A stretch of 64,000 bases of DNA from VRUE01 sp035605695 (GCA_035605695.1 DATNGZ010000052.1:62001-126000); one strand, 5' to 3'; counted from the first letter of the stretch, positions 42,908-52,090 are shown. Made by a program: numbers and translations. The notes: generated by a model not told the origin, from the sequence alone.

Positions 42908-43646
42908 GCCCGACGCAGCGATTCTCTTCCTGGCCGCGTGCGGCACCGCGCTGGCGACCGGCCTCGGCGCAGTTCCAGTCTTCTTGCTCGGGCGCCGTGC
43001 CGCGGCGCTGGCGCCGTCGCTACTCGGCTTCGCGGCGGGAGTGATGGGTGTCGCCGCGGTGGCGGGCCTGCTTATTCCGGCGACCCAGGAAGGGTCGGCC
43101 GCCGAGGTTGCCGCCGGACTCGCGATCGGGGTCGGTTTCCTCGCCCTGGTTCGCTGGCGCTTTCACCCCGACGCCTCTTTCATGGGCCGCAGCGGTCCCG
43201 GCACCCGCACCTCGGCGCTGGTCTTCCTCGTCCTGCTCGTCCACAGCCTGCCCGAGGGCTTCGCGGTGGGCACCGCCTTCGCCTCCGACCGAGCGGGGCT
43301 GAGCCTGTTCGTGATCCTCGCGATCGCGATCCAGAACATCCCCGAGGGGACCAGCGTCGCGATCCCGATGGAGGAGGCGGGGTTCGGCCGCGGCCGCCAG
43401 TTCTGGGCCGCGGTCGCGACCAGTGCTCCACAGCCGGTAGGCGCCCTTCTCGCCTACTTCGCGGTGGAAGAGGTGAGCGGCCTGCTGCCGGTTTCGTTTG
43501 CTTTCGCAGCCGGAGCGATGCTGGCCCTGATCGTGGTCGAGATGCTGCCTAAGGCGTTCGCTCCAGGCGGTCGAGCCGGGCCGGGCGCGGGGCTTGCGGC
43601 GGGCGCCACCCTGATGCTGGCGCTTAGCCTCCTGCTCGGCGTCTAG
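42906..43646 (+). CDS. ZIP-family metal transporter
   Basis: A 246-aa membrane protein with eight predicted helices. The two ZIP metal-site helices are visible as VHSLPEGFAVG (TM4) and IQNIPEGTSVAIP (TM5). These carry the His/Asn, Pro and Glu ligands for Zn2+ or Fe2+. The usual His-rich loop between TM3 and TM4 is absent. Direction of transport is probably import to the cytoplasm. Its ATG overlaps the xfp start on the other strand, and its 3' end overlaps the Nramp-like gene by 4 bases. Confidence 0.9.
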   Translation: MPDAAILFLAACGTALATGLGAVPVFLLGRRAAALAPSLLGFAAGVMGVAAVAGLLIPATQEGSAAEVAAGLAIGVGFLALVRWRFHPDASFMGRSGPGTRTSALVFLVLLVHSLPEGFAVGTAFASDRAGLSLFVILAIAIQNIPEGTSVAIPMEEAGFGRGRQFWAAVATSAPQPVGALLAYFAVEEVSGLLPVSFAFAAGAMLALIVVEMLPKAFAPGGRAGPGAGLAAGATLMLALSLLLGV

Positions 43647-44953
43647 GCAATTGCGAGGACTCCGAGAGCCAACACGGAGATTGCGATTACGGCGAGGGCT
43701 ACGGCCGTGGTGATGCGGCCGGTGCGGCCGAGGGCATGGGCGCCCATCAGGTCGTGGTCGCGCCCGAGCGAGCGCATGAAGGGGAGCAGGACCAGGAGCA
43801 GGACGGCGTTCAGGGCCTGGGTGAGGAAGAGGATCTGGATCAGCGGCGCGCCGGGGATGAGGACGATCACCGCCGCTACGAGGACCACGGCGCCGAAGCT
43901 GAGGTAGAAGGAGCGGGCCTCGGTGAAGCTGTCGTTGAGGTCGGCTTTGCGGCCGAGGGTCTCGGAGATCGAGTAGGCGGTGGAGAGGGGGACGATCGCT
44001 GCGGCCAGGAGGGCCGCACCGAGGAAGCCGAGGCCGAAGAGGGTCGCGGCGGCGCTGCCGGCCAGCGGCTCAAGGGCGTTGGCGGCGTCGCGGGCGTCGT
44101 TGACCTCGATCCCTTGGACATGCAGGGTCGCGGCGCAGGCGACGATCACGAAGAGGCCGATGACGCCGGTGAGGACGGCGCCGGTGATGACGTCGACCCG
44201 CTCGAAGCGCAGGTCCTTGACGCTGAGCCCCTTGTCGACCGCGTAGGACTGGATGAAGGCGAGCCCCCACGGCGCCAGCGTCGTCCCGATCGTCGCTACC
44301 GCGACCAGGACGGCGTCGCGGGTGAGCGGGATGGAGGGGACCACGGCGCCCTGTGCGGCGGCGCCCCAGTCAGGGTGGGCGAGGAAGCCGGAGACGATGT
44401 AGGCAACGAAGACCGAGCTCAGCGCCAGCAGGATGTGCTCGACGTGGCGGAAGTTCCCTCGCAGGACCAGGGCCGAGACCCCGGCCGCGGCCAGCGGCAC
44501 GCTGAGGTAGCGGCTCATCCCGCCCAGCAGATCCATTGCCGCGGCGACGCCGGCGAACTCGGCGCAGAGGGTGCCGGTGTTGGCGATCACCAGGGCGCCG
44601 AGGACGAGCCCGGCGGCACCCTGGCCGTAGCGCTCGCGGACCAGGGTCAGCAGCCCCTTGCCGGTGACGATCCCCAGCCGCACCCCGAGCTCGTGGAAGA
44701 CGATCAGCGCCGCGGTCGAGAGCAGCAGGACCCAGATCAGCTCGTAGCCGTACTTGGCGCCGAGGATCGAGTAGGTGGTGATCCCCGCCGGGTCGTCGTC
44801 GGAGAGCCCGGCGAGCAGACCAGGGCCGACGACGGCGAGCAGGGCAGCGAGGCCGCCGCTGCGCAGCAGTTGCTTGCGCCGCCGGGTCAGGTGCCAGTGC
44901 AGGTGGCGGCCGGGGGTGCGGTGGGCGCGATGTCGCCGCGTCGGGCTCGTCAT
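43643..44953 (-). CDS. Nramp-family divalent metal transporter, divergent
   Basis: A 436-aa protein with about eleven membrane helices and the Nramp layout. The TM1 motif is DDDPAGITTY where canonical Nramp has DPGN, and the TM6 motif is TLAPWGLAF in place of MPHN. The Met and Asn ligands for transition metals are thus missing, as in Nramp relatives that use other ions such as Mg2+ or Al3+. The substrate is therefore uncertain. The N-terminus (residues 1-30) is rich in His and Arg. It is convergent with the ZIP gene. Confidence 0.85.
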   Translation of the reverse strand: MTSPTRRHRAHRTPGRHLHWHLTRRRKQLLRSGGLAALLAVVGPGLLAGLSDDDPAGITTYSILGAKYGYELIWVLLLSTAALIVFHELGVRLGIVTGKGLLTLVRERYGQGAAGLVLGALVIANTGTLCAEFAGVAAAMDLLGGMSRYLSVPLAAAGVSALVLRGNFRHVEHILLALSSVFVAYIVSGFLAHPDWGAAAQGAVVPSIPLTRDAVLVAVATIGTTLAPWGLAFIQSYAVDKGLSVKDLRFERVDVITGAVLTGVIGLFVIVACAATLHVQGIEVNDARDAANALEPLAGSAAATLFGLGFLGAALLAAAIVPLSTAYSISETLGRKADLNDSFTEARSFYLSFGAVVLVAAVIVLIPGAPLIQILFLTQALNAVLLLVLLPFMRSLGRDHDLMGAHALGRTGRITTAVALAVIAISVLALGVLAIA

Positions 44954-44972
44954 CTTTCGGCCTGCGCTCGAC

Positions 44973-45704
44973 TCAGGATTCCGTCGGCGGATGAACCGGC
45001 TCGGCCTCGGCCCGAGCCTTGATCTCCAGCAGCATCTTGCGCTGCATGACGAAATGGGGGATGTCGAGGAGGGCTTCGTAGCCGATGAAGGAGAGCCCGC
45101 CCGGGATGCGCCCGCGGGCGATCAGGCGCGTCGCACCGTCTCCGGCGGGCTCGACCAGGAAGATGCCCCAGCCCTCAAGGCCGATGACCCGACCTGGCTC
45201 GAAGATCGTCACCGGAAGCCCCGGAGCGGCCGGGTGCAGCGGCACCGGCTCCCCGACCTCGCGCTCCTGCCACTCCGGATGAACCCGGTCGGCGTTCCGC
45301 ATCTCACAGCCGGCGAGGTTCTCCAGCCACTCGTAGCTGTAGAAGCCGCCTCGGTCCTGACCGATCTGCGCCAGCCACGGCCAGACTTGCTCGACCGGCG
45401 CCGCGATCGTCACCGCATGGGTGATCTGGATGCGCGGCTCTGGAACCAGCTCATCGCCCGGCAGGGTCCGCTTGACCTCTGCGGGCGTCGCCCCCCAGCT
45501 GCGCATCCACGGCTTGGCGACGAACTGGTAGCCGAAGGCCGCGGTGGCGTCAACCAGACTCAATGGTCGCACGCGGCGGCAAAGCAAAGCGTCCCGTAGA
45601 AAGCCGCCGACGGCGGCGATCGATCCGGCCGAGATGAGGACTTGGCCGCCGGCGGTGACGAGGGCGGCGCGCAGGAGAAGGATCGATCGCATCTGCTGAT
45701 TCAT
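44973..45704 (-). CDS. SRPBCC (START/Bet v 1-like) protein
   Basis: A 243-aa protein. After a hydrophobic N-terminus (residues 4-35, probably membrane-anchoring) comes a beta-rich pocket domain: IQITHAVTIAAPVEQVWPWL, QIGQDRGGFYSYEWLENLAG and VTIFEPGRVIGLEGWGIFLV, typical of polyketide-cyclase/SRPBCC proteins that bind hydrophobic ligands. ATG 45704 is preferred to the longer frame to 45788 because that would overlap the divergent gene. It lies downstream of nothing on its strand and has its own promoter region of only about 10 bases, shared with 45715. Confidence 0.75.
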   Translation of the reverse strand: MNQQMRSILLLRAALVTAGGQVLISAGSIAAVGGFLRDALLCRRVRPLSLVDATAAFGYQFVAKPWMRSWGATPAEVKRTLPGDELVPEPRIQITHAVTIAAPVEQVWPWLAQIGQDRGGFYSYEWLENLAGCEMRNADRVHPEWQEREVGEPVPLHPAAPGLPVTIFEPGRVIGLEGWGIFLVEPAGDGATRLIARGRIPGGLSFIGYEALLDIPHFVMQRKMLLEIKARAEAEPVHPPTES

Positions 45705-45714
45705 ACTCCCCCGG

Positions 45715-46122
45715 GTGCCATTGCCGCGGACGCTTCGACAGAGGTGGCTCCTCGCCTGGATCGGTGCCGCGGCGATCGGCGTCGCCAACGGGGTCAGCCG
45801 CGAAGCGACCTACGGCCGCCGGCTCGACGACGAAACCGCCAACCGCGTCTCGGTGCTGACCGCGGTCGCCGCATTCGCGGCCTACTTCCGCCTCCTGCAG
45901 CGGCGCTGGCCGCTCGGCGGGCGATCCGAGGCTCTGAGAATCGGCGGTGCTTGGCTCGGTCTGACCGTCGCCTTCGAGTTCACCTTCGGCCAGTTGGTGG
46001 CGAAGAAGCCCTGGCGCGAGCTCGCCGCCGATTACAACGTCGCCAAGGGCCGGCTCTGGCCAATCGTCCTCGCCTGGATCGCGCTCGGCCCGGAGGTCGC
46101 CCGCAGATGGGACAGCAGGTGA
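45715..46122 (+). CDS. Small membrane protein of unknown function
   Basis: A 135-aa protein with about four hydrophobic segments (WLLAWIGAAAIGVANGV, VSVLTAVAAFAAYFRLL, LRIGGAWLGLTVAFEFTFG and RLWPIVLAWIALGPEV). Between the third and fourth lies a charged loop VAKKPWRELAADYNVAKG. I recall similar proteins in Actinobacteria without a known role. GTG start. It overlaps the ABC ATPase start, so it is probably part of the ABC operon. Confidence 0.6.
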   Translation: MPLPRTLRQRWLLAWIGAAAIGVANGVSREATYGRRLDDETANRVSVLTAVAAFAAYFRLLQRRWPLGGRSEALRIGGAWLGLTVAFEFTFGQLVAKKPWRELAADYNVAKGRLWPIVLAWIALGPEVARRWDSR

Positions 46123-47018
46123 GCGCTCCGGCGATCGAGGCCGAGGGGCTGACGAAGTTCTACGGCCGCCACCGCGGCATCGAGGACGTCACCTTCGCAG
46201 TCGCTGCGGGGGAGGTCTTCGGCTTTCTCGGACCCAACGGCGCCGGCAAGACGACGACGATCCGCGCCCTCCTCGACCTTCACCACCCGACCGGCGGCAG
46301 CGCCCGTCTCTTCGGCCTCGACAGCCGCCGCGACAGCGTCGCGATCCGTGCCCGGCTCGGCAATCTCCCCGGCGACTTCGGCTTCGGTCGGCAGGCGAGC
46401 GGACGCGAGGCGCTGCGGCTGCTCGCACGGTTGCGGGGGGTTGAGGGAATTGGCCGCGCCGAGGCACTGGCGGAGCGCTTCCACGCCGACCTCGAGCGTC
46501 CGTTGGGGCAGCTCTCGCGCGGCAACCGGCAGAAGATCGGGCTGATCCTCGCCACCTTCCACGAGCCGGAGCTATTGATCTTCGATGAGCCGACCAGCGG
46601 CCTCGACCCGCTGATGCAGGAGGAGTTCCTGGCGTTGGTCGCCGAGGAGCGCGAGCGGGGCTGCACCGTTTTCGTTTCCTCTCACGACCTCGACGAGGTT
46701 CAGCGGATCTGCGATCGGGTCGGCATGGTGCGGGAGGGACGCCTGATCGCGGTCGAGCGGATGGTGGACCTGCTCGGGAAGGCACGGCGAAAGGTCAGCG
46801 TCCGGCTGTCTGGGCCCGGCTCGCTCGACGACCTCCGGGCGCTACCCGGCGTCAGCGAGCTCGCTGTGGCCGACGAGCACGCCGGCTTCGAGGTCGCGGG
46901 CGATTTCGACCGGGTGCTGAAGGCCCTCGCGGCGCACCACGTCACCGACATCGAAGCCGTCCACCCCTCGCTGGAGGAGGTCTTCCTCGGCTACTACCGC
47001 GAGGAGGGCGAGCGATGA
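46119..47018 (+). CDS. ABC transporter ATP-binding protein
   Basis: A 299-aa nucleotide-binding subunit. Walker A GPNGAGKTT (about residue 35), Q-loop replaced by a GNLPGDFGF segment, signature LSRGNRQKIGLI, Walker B LLIFDEPTSGLD and switch His in VSSHDLDEV. The C-terminal 80 residues form the extra domain of the drug/Na+ exporter (CcmA/DrrA-like) group. GTG 46119 overlaps the previous stop as GTGA; an ATG at 46107 is possible. It pairs with the permease downstream. Confidence 0.93.
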   Translation: MSAPAIEAEGLTKFYGRHRGIEDVTFAVAAGEVFGFLGPNGAGKTTTIRALLDLHHPTGGSARLFGLDSRRDSVAIRARLGNLPGDFGFGRQASGREALRLLARLRGVEGIGRAEALAERFHADLERPLGQLSRGNRQKIGLILATFHEPELLIFDEPTSGLDPLMQEEFLALVAEERERGCTVFVSSHDLDEVQRICDRVGMVREGRLIAVERMVDLLGKARRKVSVRLSGPGSLDDLRALPGVSELAVADEHAGFEVAGDFDRVLKALAAHHVTDIEAVHPSLEEVFLGYYREEGER

Positions 47019-47806
47019 CCGCCCAGCTCGCCGCCCTCATATCGAGCCACCTCTCCGACCGCCGTCGCTCGCTGCTGGCGTGGGGGCTGCCGCTGGGGCT
47101 GATGTCCGCGTTCATCGTCGCGATCTTCCCCTCGGTTGAAGACTCGATCTCCAAAGTCGTCGAGAAATATCCGACCGGCTTGAAGGAAGCCTTCGGCATC
47201 GGTCAGCTCTCCAACGTCGAGCAGTACCTGCACGCGGAGATGCTGAGCCTGATCGTCCCACTGGCGCTCGGCTACCTGGCCGTCCGCGCGGTTGCCTCGG
47301 GTCTTGCCGGAGCCGCCGAAACCGGACGCCTCGACGTGTTGCTCTCAGCGCCGGTCTCGCGGCACCGCCTTTGCGCCGCCGGGTTCCTGGCGACGGCGAT
47401 CGAGCTGGCAGCGGTGCTCGCGATCTCCTTTCTGCTGACGATGCTCGGAAGCACCCTCGCCGGCGCCGGTCTGGACGTAGGCGCGGCGGCGGCGGGCTTT
47501 GCCGCTGTTTGGCCGCTGGCGCTTCTCTTCGCGGGCCTCGGAATCCTCGCCTGCGCCTGGTCTCTGCGGACCAGCGTCGTCACCGGCGCGGTCGCGGGGG
47601 CATTGGTGGCGATGTACGTGATCGACCTCGTCGGCAAGCTCGACCCTGGGCTTGACTGGATTCGCTACGCGTCGGTCTTCAGGTACTACGGCAACGCGAT
47701 CGAAGACGGCATCGAGCCAGTCGCCTTCCTTGGCGTCACCGCGGCGGCGATCACTTGCGCTGCGCTGGGGGCTTGGCTGTTTGAGCGCCGCGACCTCTCA
47801 GCCTAG
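47015..47806 (+). CDS. ABC transporter permease (ABC-2 type)
   Basis: A 263-aa membrane protein with six helices and a periplasmic loop after the first, typical of ABC-2 exporters. Segments include SLLAWGLPLGLMSAFIVAIF, TGRLDVLLSAPVSRHRLCAA (the coupling-helix-like region) and GILACAWSLRTSVVTGAVAG. ATG overlaps the ATPase stop. Substrate unknown. Its 3' end overlaps the convergent VTT-like gene by 56 bases. Confidence 0.88.
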   Translation: MTAQLAALISSHLSDRRRSLLAWGLPLGLMSAFIVAIFPSVEDSISKVVEKYPTGLKEAFGIGQLSNVEQYLHAEMLSLIVPLALGYLAVRAVASGLAGAAETGRLDVLLSAPVSRHRLCAAGFLATAIELAAVLAISFLLTMLGSTLAGAGLDVGAAAAGFAAVWPLALLFAGLGILACAWSLRTSVVTGAVAGALVAMYVIDLVGKLDPGLDWIRYASVFRYYGNAIEDGIEPVAFLGVTAAAITCAALGAWLFERRDLSA

Positions 47807-48350
47807 GCAGCCCTCCTGCCAGCAGCGCCACCCCGAGCAGCATGAGCAGCTGCAGCGCCACTCCGAGCGGCGAGGTCAGCGAATCGAGAACGAGCGAGCC
47901 GAGGTTTCGCTCGGCGACGGAGGCGAGGCTGACATAGAGCGAGTAAGAGACCAGCCGCCCAGCGAAGAAGGAGGCGGTCAAAGGAGCCAAGGGCACAGTC
48001 ATCAGGCCGGCAGCGGTGAAGAGTTGCCCCGATGGCAGAGGGGAGATCGCGAAGAGGCCAAGGCCCGCGACAGTGCGGGTGCGATCTGCCGTCAGCGCGG
48101 TCTGGGTCCGCTCGAGGTGGGCGAGGCGCGCAGGCGAGAAGCGCGACCTGAGCCTGCGTGCACCGTTGGCCAAGACGAAACGCCCCAGCGCGGCCATCAA
48201 TGCGCCGCCAAGTACGAGCGGCACCGCCGGTAGATCGAAGTCGAGAGTGAAGAAGACCAGCAGCGCCCACGTCGGCGGACCGAAGGCCGGCAATAGGTTC
48301 ACGGCGAAGACGACCCCCAGCGCAATGCCGAATTGGGCCGCAGGGGACAC
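47751..48350 (-). CDS. VTT/DedA-like membrane protein
   Basis: A 199-aa protein with about five hydrophobic segments. VNLLPAFGPPTWALLVFFTL and FAISPLPSGQLFTAAGLMTV followed by PLAPLTASFFAGRLVSY resemble the VTT (SNARE-associated/DedA) fold, with the Pro-containing re-entrant loops and conserved FxAGR. GTG 48350 is chosen because the frame upstream to 48539 is very Arg-rich and overlaps the Usp gene. Probable lipid or membrane homeostasis role, by family. Confidence 0.62.
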   Translation of the reverse strand: MSPAAQFGIALGVVFAVNLLPAFGPPTWALLVFFTLDFDLPAVPLVLGGALMAALGRFVLANGARRLRSRFSPARLAHLERTQTALTADRTRTVAGLGLFAISPLPSGQLFTAAGLMTVPLAPLTASFFAGRLVSYSLYVSLASVAERNLGSLVLDSLTSPLGVALQLLMLLGVALLAGGLPRLRGRGAQTAKPPAQRK

Positions 48351-48376
48351 GGTCGAGCGCGCCGGCCCGGGCGGTC

Positions 48377-48850
48377 TTAGGGCCCGCTGTGAACGATCAG
48401 AACGGAGCGCTTGCTGTGCTGTGAGACCGCAGTGGCAACGCTCCCCAGGAGCACGTAGCTGAGGCCAGAGCGCCCGCGTGAGCCGAGCACGATGAGACCG
48501 GCGTCTCGTTCGTCGGCAACTTCGACGATCTGTCGCCATGCCGGATCGCCGCTGGCGGTCTCCGCATGAGCCTCGAAGCCGGCCTCAGAAGCAAGTTTCG
48601 CTCCTTCCTTGGCGACCTGCTCGGCACCGGCCCTGGTCTCGGCGACCACCGTCTGAACCGCTTCGGCGTCTGAGGCGACGCCGCGAATGCCAAGGAACGG
48701 CAGCTCCTCCAGGGGCTCCCACACCGTCAGCACGATGGCCTTGCGTCCGGGGCCGAGCTGACCTGCGGCGTCGGCAACGGCGACCTTGGCGAAGTCCGAA
48801 CCGTCGTAGGCGATCAGGACCGGGCGAGAGTCAACATTGTTGAGGGTCAT
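48377..48850 (-). CDS. Universal stress protein (UspA family)
   Basis: A 157-aa single Usp domain. N-terminal VLIAYDGSDFAKVAVADAA has the ATP-binding D, and the loop LIVLGSRGRSGLSYVLLGSV matches the G2xG9xG(S/T) ATP-binding motif, so nucleotide binding is expected. It is separated from the VTT-like gene by 26 bases and divergent from the flavoprotein at 48938. Confidence 0.93.
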   Translation of the reverse strand: MTLNNVDSRPVLIAYDGSDFAKVAVADAAGQLGPGRKAIVLTVWEPLEELPFLGIRGVASDAEAVQTVVAETRAGAEQVAKEGAKLASEAGFEAHAETASGDPAWRQIVEVADERDAGLIVLGSRGRSGLSYVLLGSVATAVSQHSKRSVLIVHSGP

Positions 48851-48937
48851 CGACGCAATCGTAGCCCGGTGCGGGAAAGTTGCGATTCGACCGGACTGAT
48901 CCGATACTGCCCGCGCCGGGTCTGGTAGACCTCGGGA

Positions 48938-50056
48938 ATGCCATCTCGGGCAAAGGTCCTGATCGCCGGAGGAGGGGTTGCTGGGCTAGAGACGGCTCTG
49001 GCTCTCCAAGCCCTCGCTCCTGAAAAGGTCGAGGTGGAGCTGCTCGCCCCTCGCCAAGACTTGCTGTACCGGCCGCTGGCCGTTGGAGAGCCCTTCGGCA
49101 CGGCTCGCGTCGCTCGTTACGACCTAACCGAACTCGCGAACCGAGGGGGCTTCACCTTCACCCTGAGCAGTCTCAAGGCCGTGGAGGCCGACAACAAACG
49201 GGCCGTCACCCACGATGGGGTCGAGCTCGATTACGACTTCTTGGTCTTCGTCCCCGGAGTCAAGCTCTTCTGGTCAGTCCCGGGTGCCACCATGTTTTGG
49301 GGAGGCCCGGATGAGCTCGACAGCGAGGTGGTCGTCGAGCGCCTTGGTGAAGAGCGGATCGACACCTTGGTTTTCGTGCTGACGGCGGGCAGAACCTGGA
49401 GCCTCCCGGCCTATGAGCTCGCGATGCTCACGGAGGCGAGTCTTTCGCACAAGGACGCCGCGAGTCGCCCGCAAGCCCTCATCGTCACGCCGGAGGATAA
49501 GCCGCTCGCGGTCTTCGGGCAGAACGTGAGCGAGGCGGTCACCGGCCTCCTGGAAGAACGTGGAATCGGTCTCGTGACCGGAGCCCACCCGGTCAAATTT
49601 GAAAAGGACAAGCTGATCGTGGCCCCGGGCGATTCAATTTCCGCCGACGCAGCGATCGCCTTCCCGGCGATGCAGGGCCGGAAGATCGAGGGGATCCCGC
49701 ACGACGACGACGGTTTCGTACGGACGGACGAGGTCGGCCGCATCCTCGGAGTTGCGCAGGCCTACGCGGCCGGTGACGTCACGACCTTTCCGGTCAAGCA
49801 AGGAGGGATCGCGTCCCAGCAGGCCGATGTGGTTGCAGAATCCATCGCAGCCGAAGCCGGGGTCGACATCCAACCGAAGCCGTTCGATCCTGTCCTACGC
49901 GGGGTTCTTTGGACCGGCCGAGGCAAGAAGTACCTGTACGCCGAGATCGGAGGAGGGCACGGGGAAACGTCCAGCATCAGCGACGAGCCCGTCTGGACCG
50001 AGTCTGAGGGGAAGATCGTTAGCAGGTATCTCTCGCCCTTCCTGGCTGAAAGCTGA
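48938..50056 (+). CDS. FAD-dependent pyridine nucleotide-disulfide oxidoreductase, NDH-2/SQR-like
   Basis: A 372-aa flavoprotein. The FAD motif GGGVAGLETALAL (residues 11-23) and the end-strand YAAGDVTTFPVKQGGIASQQ are typical of type II NADH dehydrogenases and sulfide:quinone oxidoreductases. No SQR cysteines are evident, so the substrate is uncertain; the C-terminus lacks an obvious amphipathic membrane-binding helix. Its start sits after a short gap divergent from the Usp gene. Confidence 0.82.
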   Translation: MPSRAKVLIAGGGVAGLETALALQALAPEKVEVELLAPRQDLLYRPLAVGEPFGTARVARYDLTELANRGGFTFTLSSLKAVEADNKRAVTHDGVELDYDFLVFVPGVKLFWSVPGATMFWGGPDELDSEVVVERLGEERIDTLVFVLTAGRTWSLPAYELAMLTEASLSHKDAASRPQALIVTPEDKPLAVFGQNVSEAVTGLLEERGIGLVTGAHPVKFEKDKLIVAPGDSISADAAIAFPAMQGRKIEGIPHDDDGFVRTDEVGRILGVAQAYAAGDVTTFPVKQGGIASQQADVVAESIAAEAGVDIQPKPFDPVLRGVLWTGRGKKYLYAEIGGGHGETSSISDEPVWTESEGKIVSRYLSPFLAES

Positions 50057-50073
50057 GCATCCCCCTGCCGCCG

Positions 50074-51516
50074 GTGCCGATGACGGTTCCGGAAAATGTC
50101 AGCTTCTCTGCTCAATCGCTCGACCGATTCGGGCCTCTGTTGGGCGACTCACGCTTCCAGGAGATTGAGGCGGCCGCGGCCCTCGCCCGGACCAGCTTCG
50201 CCGGTCGGGCGATCTGGCACATCAGCTCGACGGCGCGGGGCGGCGGCGTCGCTGAGCTTCTCGGTGCGTTGCTTCCCTATGTGCGCGGGGCCGGGATCGA
50301 CACGCGGTGGATGGTGATTAGGGGGGATTCCGAGTTCTTCCGAATCACGAAGCGAGTGCACAACCACCTCCATGACGATCCCGGAGATGGTGGCCGACTG
50401 GGAGAGGCTGAGCGCCGAAACTATGAGGCGGCACTCGAGCAAAACGCCAATGTCCTCGTGCAAGATCTCAGGGAGGGGGACATCGCCTACCTGCATGATC
50501 CGCAAACGGCCGGCCTTGCTCCGACCCTGAAGAAGCTCGGACTGAAGGTCATCTGGCGCTGCCACATCGGCGTCGACGAGCCGGGGGAACTCGCGCGCGT
50601 CGCCTGGGATTTTCTGCGCCCGTACGCGGAGGTGGCCGACGCCCTCGTCTTCTCGCGAAAGGAGTACGCCTGGGAGGGATTGGACCCGAGCAAGATCTGG
50701 TTGATGCCTCCGGCGATAGATCCATTCACGGCGAAGAATCAGGAGCTCTCGCGAGAGGCCGTCACCTCGATACTGACTACCGTTGGCCTCTCGCCCGGGG
50801 GAGGAAATGCGGCCGCATCATGCTTCCTCCGCGCCGACGGCACATCGGGAAGGGTGGAGCGCCACGGGCACATCCTGCAGACCGAGCCTCTGCCCCTCGA
50901 CGCGCCGCTGGTTGCGCAAGTCTCCAGATGGGACGCTCTGAAGGATCCGCGGGGGCTGTTGACGTGTTTCGAGCGCTACCTCGGCGGCTCCAAAGCGCAT
51001 CTTGCCTTTGTCGCCCCCTCGTCCGAAGCCGTATCCGACGATCCGGAGGGCTCAGCCGTCTACGAAGCCGTGACCGAGATCTGGCACGAGATGCCGGAGG
51101 AAATCCGTATGCGGGTCCATCTGGTCAGCCTTCCGATGGACGATCTGGAAGAAAACGGAGCGATGGTCAACGCGGTTCAGCGGCGAGCCGATGTCCTCGT
51201 CCAGAAGAGCCTCGCGGAGGGTTTCGGCCTAACCGTCACCGAGGGGATGTGGAAGTCGAAGCCGGTGGTTGGCAGCTGCGTCGGCGGTATCAAGGATCAG
51301 ATCATCGATGGCCAAAGTGGAATCCTGATCGACGATCCTCGCGACCTCGCGGGTTTCGGCCAGGCGATCCAAAGCTTGCTAGAGGACTCTGATCGAGCGG
51401 CAACAATCGGTGCCGCCGCTCACCGCCGGGTTCTCGACAGGTACCTCGGAATCAATCGCCTCACCGAATACGTTGCCCTTATCACCAGCCTTTTGACGGA
51501 CGGCGGATCGGACTAG
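50074..51516 (+). CDS. Glycosyltransferase family 4, trehalose synthase (TreT)-like
   Basis: A 480-aa GT-B enzyme. The N-terminal domain has WHISSTARGGGVAELLGALL and YLHDPQTAGLAPTLKKLG; the C-terminal domain has QVSRWDALKDPRGLLTCFER, the catalytic region VQKSLAEGFGLTVTEGMWKS and PVVGSCVGGIKDQI. These motifs match TreT, which joins NDP-glucose and glucose to trehalose. The GTG start is close to an internal ATG (50080). About 20 bases after the flavoprotein. Trehalose production may serve osmoprotection. Confidence 0.82.
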   Translation: MPMTVPENVSFSAQSLDRFGPLLGDSRFQEIEAAAALARTSFAGRAIWHISSTARGGGVAELLGALLPYVRGAGIDTRWMVIRGDSEFFRITKRVHNHLHDDPGDGGRLGEAERRNYEAALEQNANVLVQDLREGDIAYLHDPQTAGLAPTLKKLGLKVIWRCHIGVDEPGELARVAWDFLRPYAEVADALVFSRKEYAWEGLDPSKIWLMPPAIDPFTAKNQELSREAVTSILTTVGLSPGGGNAAASCFLRADGTSGRVERHGHILQTEPLPLDAPLVAQVSRWDALKDPRGLLTCFERYLGGSKAHLAFVAPSSEAVSDDPEGSAVYEAVTEIWHEMPEEIRMRVHLVSLPMDDLEENGAMVNAVQRRADVLVQKSLAEGFGLTVTEGMWKSKPVVGSCVGGIKDQIIDGQSGILIDDPRDLAGFGQAIQSLLEDSDRAATIGAAAHRRVLDRYLGINRLTEYVALITSLLTDGGSD

Positions 51517-52090
51517 CCAAAGACGCGGGCAGCGCGGGGGCAGGATTCGAGTATCCACGCGCATCCCACCGGCGTCCGAGCCAGCGGAGGATGAGCAGGG
51601 CACCCGTCGGGATGACGAGGGCGGCACTGGCGCCGAGGAACCACCACTGCGCGGCGTCGGTGCCGGCGCCGATCGTGTGGGCGATCGCCGCGAGCCAGAA
51701 AACCGCAGTCAGGCGGTGCAGGCGCCGCCACCGGGCCGCTCCTATGCGGTCGCGCAGGTAGTAGGTCAGCCCGAGGACGGCGAGGCCGTAGCCGGCGACG
51801 ATCCCGAGCCCCGTCCAAAGCGGCCGGTAGAAGCCGACGAAAGGAATGGCGATCCCGGCCACGCCGGGGTTCAGGTAGGAGTCGCCGAGCAGGGAGAGAC
51901 CGTGCAGGGCGACCATCGCCAGGGTGGTGAGGGACATTGCCTCGTGGACCGCGCGGAGGTCGCGCTTGTTCGCGCTGGGGCGCTTGGAGCTCATCATCAG
52001 CCCGACCGCGACGCTGGCGCTGGCGAGGAGCAGGGCGGCACCACCGGCGGCACGGCTCGTGATCCAGAAGAGGTGGGGGGCGACGTTCAC
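51482..52090 (-). CDS. Ferric reductase-like transmembrane protein (haem b type)
   Basis: A 202-aa membrane protein with about six helices and spaced His in LTTLAMVALHGLSLLGD, RLHRLTAVFWLAAIAHTIG and VHEAMSLTT, fitting the haem-b ligands of the ferric reductase/MsrQ transmembrane fold. No cytosolic FAD/NAD domain is attached, so electrons must come from a partner. GTG start overlapping the ApbE stop (GTGA). It is last in the minus-strand redox cluster. Confidence 0.75.
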   Translation of the reverse strand: MNVAPHLFWITSRAAGGAALLLASASVAVGLMMSSKRPSANKRDLRAVHEAMSLTTLAMVALHGLSLLGDSYLNPGVAGIAIPFVGFYRPLWTGLGIVAGYGLAVLGLTYYLRDRIGAARWRRLHRLTAVFWLAAIAHTIGAGTDAAQWWFLGASAALVIPTGALLILRWLGRRWDARGYSNPAPALPASLASPIRRPSKGW

